64,000 nt of DNA from DASRFR01 sp035651455 (lineage in GTDB: Bacteria; Acidobacteriota; Terriglobia; Terriglobales; Acidobacteriaceae). Positions within the stretch are counted from its first letter, which is position 1. Each line of letters begins with the position of its first letter. Position numbers and translations under genes: made by a program. Below are positions 39,417-47,287 of this stretch, piece by piece. Under the pieces are notes generated by a model that was not told the DNA's origin, made no database searches, and saw nothing but the letters and a program-made list of their open reading frames with translations. Where the stretch lies: contig DASRFR010000007.1 in the NCBI GenBank assembly GCA_035651455.1, positions 1 through 64,000 on the forward strand, given 5' to 3'.

Positions 39417-40499
39417 ATGACAAGACGTACCACTGCTTTGCTTGCTGCTCTCACCCTGGTGTGTTTGGCCGGCTTTGCCCTCGCCCAGAATGCGCAATCG
39501 CCCCGGCCCATGTTCGCTACCATCCCCCCTCACTCGTATTACACGGTGAAACCGCCCGCCACCAACCTCGCCCAGTGGAATGGCAGCTACAACATCCACG
39601 GCACCACGGTGCGTTTCACCATGGTCGGCGGTGATCCTCGCAAAACCAACACCACCACCACCATTCCCGTTTTCATCATCCCGGTGAAGATGGTTTATGG
39701 ATCGAGCAACGGCAACATGACCTTCGATCCCACGCTCACCTCCAACTTCGGCACCATGAGCGCGCAGCAGGTTCTGACCAGCTCGCCCCTGCTCACCTCC
39801 AGCGTTGATTTCGTGCAAGGCGGCGTGGACCTGGGCCAGACCCAGTACATTGACGCCTATCAGCGCGGCAACTTCTGGAAGTTCGTGAAGGTCAACACCA
39901 ACCATCACGACGTGCTGGGAACTCCGACCATTCTGCCCACGCAAACGATCACCGTCACCTCTTCGCAGGGTTCGGTCATCACCAATCCGTTCCTGCCCGG
40001 CAAGAAAGTCGGCACCATGGACATCAACGCCTTCGACGCCAAGCTGCAGGGCTTCCTGGCTTCCCTGACGCAGATCACTCCCAACAGCCTTCCCATCTTC
40101 ATCAACTACGACGTATACCTGACCTCCGGCGGATGCTGCATCGGCGGCTATCACAGCGCCAACGGCAGCGCTCCCAGCGGACAGACCTACGCCTACACCA
40201 CCCTGGTTGACCAGGGCAACGGCGTGTTCTCGCAAGACACCGCTGCCGCCGCCCACGAAATCGGCGAGTGGATGGATGATCCCTTCATCAGCAACTTCGT
40301 GCCTTGCCTCGACAACAGCATCATGGAAAACGGTGATCCGCTGGTGCTCGATGACCACGCCTATCCCGTCGGTGGCTTCACCTATCACCTGCAGGACCTG
40401 GTCTTCATCAGCTACTTCGGCGGACCCAGAACTCTTCCGGTCAACAACTGGCTGAGTTTCCAGAACGACGAAAAGAGCCAGTGCCCGGGATTGCCGTAA
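39417..40499 (+). CDS. secreted protein with HEIGEW metalloprotease-like motif
   Basis: The 360-residue product has a clear signal peptide (cleavage near ALAQ, residue 24) and a Thr/Ser/Asn-rich mature part. The segment AAAAHEIGEWMDDPF near residue 282 resembles the HE-x-x-E-DP motif of secreted zinc-protease-like proteins, followed by a conserved Cys. A second His/Asp supply for the metal is not certain. The segment GGCCIGGYHSA may form disulfides. AAAAGGAG precedes the ATG and a strong terminator follows. The metal-binding role is inferred from the motif only. Confidence 0.7.
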   Translation: MTRRTTALLAALTLVCLAGFALAQNAQSPRPMFATIPPHSYYTVKPPATNLAQWNGSYNIHGTTVRFTMVGGDPRKTNTTTTIPVFIIPVKMVYGSSNGNMTFDPTLTSNFGTMSAQQVLTSSPLLTSSVDFVQGGVDLGQTQYIDAYQRGNFWKFVKVNTNHHDVLGTPTILPTQTITVTSSQGSVITNPFLPGKKVGTMDINAFDAKLQGFLASLTQITPNSLPIFINYDVYLTSGGCCIGGYHSANGSAPSGQTYAYTTLVDQGNGVFSQDTAAAAHEIGEWMDDPFISNFVPCLDNSIMENGDPLVLDDHAYPVGGFTYHLQDLVFISYFGGPRTLPVNNWLSFQNDEKSQCPGLP

Positions 40500-40517
40500 C
40501 CCTCGGCAGGCGACAGC

Positions 40518-40553
40518 AAAAAGCCCGTTTCTCTCTCGGAAGCGGGCTTTCTT
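40518..40553 (+). terminator. rho-independent terminator
   Basis: Stem AAAGCCCG/CGGGCTTT with a 15-nt loop and a pyrimidine tail TTCTTT, 19 bases after the secreted-protein stop. Confidence 0.75.
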
Positions 40554-40597
40554 CTTTACGAATTTCTCGGCGGAAGTTCCCGTCTGGCGGAGCGCGC

Positions 40598-41059
40598 CTA
40601 AGCGCCCGCGCCAAGTCTTTGTGGCGGGTGATCCATGCGCGCATGGTCCACATGATGTGGCAGGAGTACGACTGCAGCCGCCGCCGTCGAATCCGAGCAG
40701 GCATCCTTCAGTTTGCAGATGGTGCACATCAGCTCGGCCATCGTGGTCCTTTGCTTTTTACGCAGCGCTGCCATCTCTTGTCGCAGAGCGCGAGATTGCA
40801 GAATAGTTTCCCGCAGGTCCGCGCGGCACTGCAGCGGTTCTGAAACCAACGGCGACTGTAGGAATCCATGCGCCCTTGCGGTTTGCATCCAGCCATCAAT
40901 CTCAGGGGCATTGGCAATGACAGGTGCTCGCGGGCCGGTCCCCAGGCGCCGCACCGGAAGACCCATTCTCTCCCAGCGCTGAACTGTCCTCACCCCGCGG
41001 TTAAGATAACTTGCAATTTCTTTCCACGAATTCAACAACCCGGGTTTCTGCTCGCACAT
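40598..41059 (-). CDS. small helix-turn-helix regulator (SWKEIA family)
   Basis: The 153-residue product opens with LLNSWKEIASYLNRGVRTVQRWERMGLPV, a MerR-like helix-turn-helix in which RTVQRWE is the recognition helix. The C-terminal half has a basic helix with cysteines (MCTICKLKDAC). ATG 41059 was chosen for the GGGGGA seven bases upstream. Two other genes here (45066 and 53929) share the same domain, and many acidobacterial proteins carry it. It is divergent from the CheB-CheR hybrid gene and could control it. Confidence 0.75.
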   Translation of the reverse strand: MCEQKPGLLNSWKEIASYLNRGVRTVQRWERMGLPVRRLGTGPRAPVIANAPEIDGWMQTARAHGFLQSPLVSEPLQCRADLRETILQSRALRQEMAALRKKQRTTMAELMCTICKLKDACSDSTAAAAVVLLPHHVDHARMDHPPQRLGAGA

Positions 41060-41207
41060 AAAATCGTCCCCCATCAAGGGTACGGACTTGCCTGGCTTGA
41101 CCTTCACGTGCCCCTCACTCTTGCCCTTGCGCTTTCACAATACTATAGTGCTCCTGCGAAATGTCCAGCGAGTTCCTGACCGTTGTGCCGATTCTGCAGA
41201 CACTTTC

Positions 41208-43892
41208 ATGAGGCGCAAACACCGCAACGCCAAGCAGAACAACAAGAGACCTCGCCTTGCGCGAAAGGCACGACGAATTCTCGACGGCAACAATCAATCG
41301 GACTTGCGCACGCAGGTCTCGGACGGCAAGCAAACACCCGCGTTCCCGGTCGTTGGCGTTGGCGCATCCGCCGGGGGACTGCAGGCTTTCACCGAGTTGC
41401 TGAAAGCTTTGCCGCCAGATCCTGAAATGGCATTCGTCCTGGTCGCTCACCTCGATCCTACTCATGAGAGCGCGATGACCGAACTATTGTCTCGCGCCAC
41501 CAAGATGCGAGTTCTCCAGGTTTCCGATGGCATGCCGCTTAAGCCGAACCACGTTTACGTGATTCCGCCCGATAAGGACATGACCATCTCCGACAGCGCA
41601 CTGCGCCTGGCCAGACGAGACCGTTCCGGCACCGTTCATATGCCGATCGATCGCTTCTTTCGTTCCCTGGCCTCGGAAATGCACGGCAGAGCCATCGGAG
41701 TCGTCCTCTCCGGGACCGCCTCAGATGGCACGTTGGGAGTTGCCGCCATCAAAAGCGAAGGCGGCTTTACCATCGCGCAGGATGCTTCCGCCAAGTGGAC
41801 CGGGATGCCAAACAGCGCGATTTCTTCCGGCTGTATTGACCTGGTGTTGCCGCCCGCGAGAATCGCCGAAGAACTGACCCGCATTCGCGAGCACCCGTAC
41901 GTATCCAAGCCCAGGCTCGTGGAACATGAACCGGTGAGGCATGATCGAAGCGCCAACCTGGCTCAACTGTTCCGCATTATCAAGCAGGTCTGTCACGCCG
42001 ACTTCGCCCATTACAAACCGGCGACCATCCGCCGCCGTATTTTGCGGCGCATGGCTTTGCGCAACATCGAGAACTTGAGTGATTACGTCAGGCTCCTGCA
42101 GCAGGACTTGAAGGAGGTGGAGTCTCTCTACCAGGACATTCTCATCAACGTGACCAGCTTCTTCCGCGATCCTGAATCCTTTCAGGCTCTGCGCGAGTTG
42201 GCATATCCCTCCATCCTCAAAGACCGCGCTATCTCCGACACCGTTCGTATCTGGGTTCCCGGGTGCTCCACTGGGGAAGAAGCTTACTCGCATGCCATAT
42301 CCTTTCTGGAATACGTGAGTGAAGTTCGCGCCGGTGTCTCGGTGCAGATCTTCGCCACCGACCTCTCGGTCAGCGCGGTCCGCAAAGCGCGGGTCGGAGT
42401 TTACAAGGACAATATCCTTGCCGACGTCTCACCCGAACGGATCAAGCGCTTCTTCACCAAGGTCCAGGGTGGGTACCAGATCAGCAAAGCGGTTCGCGAC
42501 ATGTGCGTGTTTGCCAATCAGAATGTGTTCAGCGATCCGCCTTTTTCCCATGTAGATCTCCTAAGCTGCCGCAACGTGCTGATCTACCTGAGTCAGGTTC
42601 TCCAGAAACGAGTGATTCCAATTTTTCACTATGCCCTGCGTCGCGGAGGGTTCCTGATGGTAGGCAACACCGAGGGTTTGCTCGGGACCGGAGCGGAACT
42701 GTTTGAACTGGTGCACAAGAAACATAAGATCTATCGCAAAAGACCTGTGGCGTCGCCGGTCGCCTTTGGGGCCGCCCCCGAACGACTCGACGCTCGTGCC
42801 AACATTGCTGAACCCCTGCCGGCTGTGCCTGCTGCCGAACCGGCGCGCTCGCCGGTTGAACTGCAGCGCGAAGCCGACCGGCTGCTCTTGAGCCGCTACG
42901 CGCCCGCCGCGGTTGTGGTCAGCTCTGACTTCGAATTGCTCCAGACCCGCGGCCAAGCCAATCGCTACCTGGAGATGCCTTCCGGCAAAGCCACCCTCAA
43001 CCTTCTGAAAATGGTAAAGCCCGGGTTGCTGTTTGAGTTGCAAAAAGCTTTGGACGAAGCCGAGAAAACCACTCAGCCGGTGCGCAAAGAAAACCTGCAA
43101 ATCGAATCCGACGGAACCTTCACGAACCTCGATATCGAAGTCGTGCCTTTCCATGCGCCTCATAACCCGGTCCACAGCTATCTGATTATTTTTGAGGATT
43201 CCGACGCGACCTCAAAATTCGCGGGGCAGAGGCAAGCTGACAGGCCGGAACCCGAAGATGTGAAAGAAAAATTGGTCGCTCAGCTCAAGCAGGAACTGGT
43301 GGCCACCAAGGAATATCAGCAATCCATGATTGAGGCGCTGGAGGCCAGCAACGAAGAGCTGCAATCTGCCAACGAGGAAATTCAGTCCGGCAACGAAGAG
43401 CTGCAAAGCACCAATGAAGAGCTGCAGACATCGAAGGAGGAATTGGAGTCGGCCAACGAGGAACTTAATACCGTCAACGAGGAGATGCAGCATCGTAATT
43501 ACCAGCTGGCCCAGGCAAATAACGATCTTCTCAACCTCCTGGCCAGTGTCAACCTGCCGATTCTCATGCTGGGTTCCGATTTAACCGTCCGCCGCTTTAC
43601 CCCCCAGGCCGAGGAAGTGTTCGGCCTTGCCCCTTCCGATTTAGGCAGGCTCTTCGTCCATGTGCGGCTCAAGCTGCATGTGCCCGATTTCGAGCGCCTT
43701 ATGCTCGAAGTGATACGGGACGAGAGGCCGCGTGAGCGGGAGTTTGCTTCTGGCAAAACTTGGTACCGTATCCGCATCACACCCTACCGCACGACTGATA
43801 GCAAGGTCGAAGGTGTCGTGGCTGCCCTGTTCGACATCACCGACTTTCGAAACCGGCCTGCAGAACGGACCAGACGCAGCAAGACCCGTTAG
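41208..43892 (+). CDS. CheB-CheR-PAS hybrid chemotaxis-type signalling protein
   Basis: The 894-residue product joins a CheB methylesterase domain (about 45-230; GVGASAGGLQAF serine, HLDPTHES histidine, SGTASDGTLG aspartate), a CheR methyltransferase (about 260-520; NVTSFFRDPESF, VWVPGCSTGEEAYSHA, SCRNVLIYL), a long coiled coil of EELQSANEE repeats (about 690-770) and a C-terminal PAS domain. Unlike many relatives it ends after PAS without a histidine-kinase domain. It probably senses a signal through PAS and adjusts methylation or acts in a two-component path. ATG 41208 was taken because upstream sequence is not conserved-looking. Confidence 0.9.
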   Translation: MRRKHRNAKQNNKRPRLARKARRILDGNNQSDLRTQVSDGKQTPAFPVVGVGASAGGLQAFTELLKALPPDPEMAFVLVAHLDPTHESAMTELLSRATKMRVLQVSDGMPLKPNHVYVIPPDKDMTISDSALRLARRDRSGTVHMPIDRFFRSLASEMHGRAIGVVLSGTASDGTLGVAAIKSEGGFTIAQDASAKWTGMPNSAISSGCIDLVLPPARIAEELTRIREHPYVSKPRLVEHEPVRHDRSANLAQLFRIIKQVCHADFAHYKPATIRRRILRRMALRNIENLSDYVRLLQQDLKEVESLYQDILINVTSFFRDPESFQALRELAYPSILKDRAISDTVRIWVPGCSTGEEAYSHAISFLEYVSEVRAGVSVQIFATDLSVSAVRKARVGVYKDNILADVSPERIKRFFTKVQGGYQISKAVRDMCVFANQNVFSDPPFSHVDLLSCRNVLIYLSQVLQKRVIPIFHYALRRGGFLMVGNTEGLLGTGAELFELVHKKHKIYRKRPVASPVAFGAAPERLDARANIAEPLPAVPAAEPARSPVELQREADRLLLSRYAPAAVVVSSDFELLQTRGQANRYLEMPSGKATLNLLKMVKPGLLFELQKALDEAEKTTQPVRKENLQIESDGTFTNLDIEVVPFHAPHNPVHSYLIIFEDSDATSKFAGQRQADRPEPEDVKEKLVAQLKQELVATKEYQQSMIEALEASNEELQSANEEIQSGNEELQSTNEELQTSKEELESANEELNTVNEEMQHRNYQLAQANNDLLNLLASVNLPILMLGSDLTVRRFTPQAEEVFGLAPSDLGRLFVHVRLKLHVPDFERLMLEVIRDERPREREFASGKTWYRIRITPYRTTDSKVEGVVAALFDITDFRNRPAERTRRSKTR

Positions 43893-43934
43893 CCTCGCCG
43901 GTTGCACAATCAGCCGGATGCGGAGGTCTGCCCC

Positions 43935-44921
43935 ATGCCGACTGGAGAAACTCCCTGCAAAGTCATCGTCATTGGCGGCTCACAAGGTGCAATTGAGGCG
44001 CTTCTGCAGCTTGTCCCCAGCCTGCCTGCCGGCCTGCCGGCCGCGATCGGACTTGTCGTTCACGTTCCGGTTGACGCCGACAGCTACCTTCCCAACATCT
44101 TGCGGCGCCGGAGTCCCATTCCCGCGGATCACGCGCGTGATGGAGAAGCCATCGAGGCTGGGCGCATTTACATCGCGCCTCCCAATCACCACCTGACCCT
44201 CGAGCGCCACACCGTCCGGGTAACCCGGGGACCCAGGGAGAATCGCCATCGGCCCGCCATTGACCCTCTTTTTCGCAGCGCCGCCCGCAGCTTCGGCCCG
44301 CGCGTCATTGCCGTGTTGCTGAGCGGCAACCTCGATGATGGCGCAGCCGGCACCCTGGCAGTTCGAACCCGGGGCGGCATCAGTATCGTGCAGGACCCGA
44401 GCGACGCCCAGGTCAGCGAGATGCCGCAACGGGCCCTCGAATATGCCGGCGCGGACTACGTTCTTCCCGTGGCTGCAATCGCATCCAAGATCGTTGAATT
44501 GACCGAATCGCGAGGCGCTGCCATGAAAAAGAGGTCGAAGCCCGCCGATCCCTCCGCTTCCGAGGTCAGAAAGAACGAAGAATCCTCCTATGTCGGCGAG
44601 GGAAACGGAAGACCTTCAGTCTTTGCCTGCCCCGAATGCCATGGTGTCCTGTGGGAGGTCAAAGATAACAAGATGACCCGTTTCCGCTGTCGTGTTGGTC
44701 ATGGATACACCGCATCTGCACTCAAGGGCGAACTGGATGTATCTTCCGAAAGGGCCTTGTGGGCTGCTATGCGGGCCCTGGAAGAAAAGGCCGCCATGAC
44801 CCGGCGTATGATCGACTCCGGCTCAGGTCCCAAGCCGTACCTCGAACGGCTGGCGGAACAGGCGAAAGCCGATCTGGAGAACGCTCACATCATTCGCAAG
44901 ATGATTTTCGCGCAAGAATAA
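43935..44921 (+). CDS. CheB-type methylesterase with C-terminal zinc ribbon
   Basis: The 328-residue product has a CheB catalytic domain without a receiver domain: VIGGSQGAIEAL (serine), VVHVPVDAD (His), LLSGNLDDGAAGT (Asp). The C-terminus has CPECHG...CRVGHGYT, a probable zinc-binding site, followed by helical sequence. It starts 43 bases after the CheB-CheR-PAS gene, so the two are probably co-transcribed. Neither a chemoreceptor nor CheA is encoded nearby, which argues for a role outside classical chemotaxis. Confidence 0.88.
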   Translation: MPTGETPCKVIVIGGSQGAIEALLQLVPSLPAGLPAAIGLVVHVPVDADSYLPNILRRRSPIPADHARDGEAIEAGRIYIAPPNHHLTLERHTVRVTRGPRENRHRPAIDPLFRSAARSFGPRVIAVLLSGNLDDGAAGTLAVRTRGGISIVQDPSDAQVSEMPQRALEYAGADYVLPVAAIASKIVELTESRGAAMKKRSKPADPSASEVRKNEESSYVGEGNGRPSVFACPECHGVLWEVKDNKMTRFRCRVGHGYTASALKGELDVSSERALWAAMRALEEKAAMTRRMIDSGSGPKPYLERLAEQAKADLENAHIIRKMIFAQE

Positions 44922-45065
44922 GTTCCCGCACAGTTTTCCTTCCCTAACTTGGCCCCTCTGCTCTGTTCTTAAGAACGTCAGACGTGGCGTTTTTTGGCGT
45001 ATCTGGGGTCCGACAAAATTCGCTACGTTAAAAGCCGACAAACGAGTCCATCTGAAGGTTCGGCT

Positions 45066-45485
45066 ATGTCTGACGAGATCCCGGTGCTGCCGTCGGCAGC
45101 TGCCAATGCTGAAATTCCCCAGGCGCAAATCCTGCGCTCGTGGAAAGAAGTGGCAGCGTATATGCGCCGCGGTATGCGCACCGTGCAGAGGTGGGAGAAG
45201 CATCTGGCGCTTCCCGTTCATCGCGTCGGAAATCGCGGCGAAGTATTCGCTTTCTCCTCTGAGATCGACGCATGGTTCCAGCGTTTCTCGGTCCCTTCTG
45301 ACCCCGCGGATCACGAAATCAGGAACTGGAGAGAAATTGCCGAACAGGCATCCCGCGAAGAAAATCCAGAAAAGTTGGTGCAACTCATCAACGAACTAAC
45401 CCACCTGCTGCAGGAAGACGACGCCAAGTCGGACAAGAATAAGCTTCGTCACCCCACCCCCGGCCCGCGCAACCCGGCTGCCTGA
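45066..45485 (+). CDS. small helix-turn-helix regulator (SWKEIA family)
   Basis: The 139-residue product carries ILRSWKEVAAYMRRGMRTVQRWEKHLALPVHRV near residues 22-54, the same domain as the gene at 40598, then an FSSEIDAWF segment and an acidic C-terminal helix. ATG 45066 follows GAAGG. It lies downstream of the two Che-type genes on the same strand with a 144-base gap. DNA binding is expected; the target is unknown. Confidence 0.75.
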   Translation: MSDEIPVLPSAAANAEIPQAQILRSWKEVAAYMRRGMRTVQRWEKHLALPVHRVGNRGEVFAFSSEIDAWFQRFSVPSDPADHEIRNWREIAEQASREENPEKLVQLINELTHLLQEDDAKSDKNKLRHPTPGPRNPAA

Positions 45486-45567
45486 ATCTTCTGCCCGGGC
45501 TGAAATCCTGAGTTGCGCCGAAAGTCTGTTCAGTGACAACCATCAAACGCGGCGGTCCCTCGCGCTC

Positions 45568-45759
45568 TTATCTCCCGGGCGAGAATTCTCGCGTCCAAAG
45601 TTGCTTGACGATGACAACCATTGCCAGGGAAACGAACAGGTCAGCAAGAAAAGGGTGAGTGGGCCATATTCTGTCGAACAATCCGAACCACCAGCCGGCC
45701 GTTCCAAATACAGTCGCAATGATGGTGGCCATGAGCGTTCCATTGCTAAGAAGTTTCAT
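45568..45759 (-). CDS. small two-helix membrane protein, 63 residues
   Basis: The frame from ATG 45759 codes for two hydrophobic segments (about 9-25 and 38-55) separated by DRIWPTHPF, with a basic C-terminus. The ribosome-binding site is weak (AAAGCAGA). No family is recognised. A longer frame continues upstream but reads through less plausible sequence. Confidence 0.4.
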   Translation of the reverse strand: MKLLSNGTLMATIIATVFGTAGWWFGLFDRIWPTHPFLADLFVSLAMVVIVKQLWTREFSPGR

Positions 45760-45926
45760 AGTCTGCTTTGTTATACGCCGCGCGACCCAGGTTTGTTCCG
45801 GCGATTTTCGCTGGCTTGGCGATGCTACTTTCAGGTCAGCAGGGCATCCGCAGGACACTGAATCTGACACGACAATCAACTCGCAGCCTGCGATTGCATA
45901 CAACGGGAAGTCACCTCTGAATTCGA

Positions 45927-46003
45927 TGGTAGCCCCGGGGTGACTCGAACACCCGACCAACGGTTTAGGAAACCGCTGCTCTATCCATCTGAGCTACGGG
46001 GCC
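45927..46003 (-). tRNA. tRNA-Arg (CCT)
   Basis: Minus strand: acceptor GGCCCCG/CGGGGCT (first pair G.T), D-arm GCTC/GAGC, anticodon stem GCGGT/ACCGT with loop TTCCTAA (CCT), T-arm GGGTG-TTCGAGT-CACCC, discriminator A, CCA encoded. It is a normal single chromosomal tRNA gene; the island carries a divergent copy with the same anticodon at 802. Confidence 0.94.
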
Positions 46004-46273
46004 ACGGCGACTGATGCGATTATCTCATGGCAATCTCTCTTGCTATTTTGTCTGTGCCGCGAAGGGTGCCGAAAATTCGGCACTCCGCGTCGGCACGACT
46101 CGCACCTTGATTGTGGAACCCGTCTGCAATCTGCTCCGCATCCCGCGGTACTAATCGGGAACACTTCAAAGATTTGTTGAACAAAGTTTGTAGTCAGACC
46201 GCAAGTTCCATGATAGCGTCCGAACTATCACCCATGTTTCCAACTTAAGTTCGCCACATCGCAGGTGGACACT

Positions 46274-47257
46274 ATGCCGCTCCAGCATTTCCGAAGGGCT
46301 AAGCCCGATGTCTCTTGCTCTCCTCTTTCCCGGTTTGCTCTTCATCTCGTCATCTTTTGTTCCTTAGTGGCGTGGAGTTCCTCCGTCGCTTTCACCGAAA
46401 CCGACAAGGCCAAGCCGGACGAACATGCTGCTCCCTCCTCCGACTATGTCGGCTCCGATACCTGTAAGACTTGTCACGAAGACCTTGCCAAGCATTTCGA
46501 GCAGACCGCGCACTTCGCCACCATCCAGAACAAGAAGGCGACTGCGGCGCACCAGGGATGCGAGGGTTGTCATGGTCCGGGCAAGGCGCACGTGGACGGC
46601 GGCGGCGACGTCTCGAAAATTATCAGCTTCAAGAATCTCAGCGGCGAGGAATCCTCCAAGCGCTGCCTCGAGTGCCACTCGGGGGAGCACGAGCAGGGAA
46701 ATTTTCTCCGTTCCTCCCACGCCAGCGCCGACGTCGGCTGCACCAGTTGCCACTCTCCTCACAAGGCCTGGAAGGAAAAGGCTCTGCTTACCGAGAAGCA
46801 GCCCCAGTTGTGCTACCAGTGTCACACCGAAACCCGCGCTGAGTTTGACCGTCCCTTCCGCCATCGCGTGAACCAGGGATTGATCGAGTGCGGCGATTGC
46901 CACAACCCGCATGGCGGAACCCACTCCACCCAGTTGCGGGCCAGCGCCGACGAGGACCAGGTCTGCTACAAGTGCCACCGTGAGAAAAAGGGGCCATTTG
47001 TCTTCGAGCACCTGCCGGTGAAAACCGAGGGTTGTGTCAGTTGTCACATGCCGCACGGCTCGACTTCCCCGCGCCTTCTCAAGGTGGCCCAGGTCAATCA
47101 ACTCTGCCTGCAATGTCACACGCTGGCGCTGAGTAACGTTCCTTCGCAGCCGCCGATTGGCCCGGCACACAACCAGGCTCAGAAGTATCAGGCATGCACC
47201 ATGTGCCACGCGTTCATTCACGGCTCGAATTTCAGTGAAGTCTTTTTCAAGCCGTAG
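46274..47257 (+). CDS. decaheme c-type cytochrome (DmsE/MtrA-like)
   Basis: The product (327 residues from ATG 46274; GTG 46265 adds three) has a signal sequence (hydrophobic stretch ending near VAF at about residue 40) and ten CxxCH motifs: CKTCH, CEGCH, CLECH, CTSCH, CYQCH, CGDCH, CYKCH, CVSCH, CLQCH and CTMCH. That count and length match DmsE/MtrA decahemes, periplasmic electron carriers inserted in an outer-membrane barrel. The next gene, 30 bases on, codes for such a barrel. Together they could carry electrons across the outer membrane. Confidence 0.92.
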   Translation: MPLQHFRRAKPDVSCSPLSRFALHLVIFCSLVAWSSSVAFTETDKAKPDEHAAPSSDYVGSDTCKTCHEDLAKHFEQTAHFATIQNKKATAAHQGCEGCHGPGKAHVDGGGDVSKIISFKNLSGEESSKRCLECHSGEHEQGNFLRSSHASADVGCTSCHSPHKAWKEKALLTEKQPQLCYQCHTETRAEFDRPFRHRVNQGLIECGDCHNPHGGTHSTQLRASADEDQVCYKCHREKKGPFVFEHLPVKTEGCVSCHMPHGSTSPRLLKVAQVNQLCLQCHTLALSNVPSQPPIGPAHNQAQKYQACTMCHAFIHGSNFSEVFFKP

Positions 47258-47287
47258 GTCCAGATGTTGGCATGGGGAGATACACTC

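Noticed and set aside
39222..40727. Long minus-strand frame opposite the secreted HEIGEW protein
   Set aside because: The plus-strand gene has a signal peptide, ribosome-binding site and terminator; the antisense frame has none of these.
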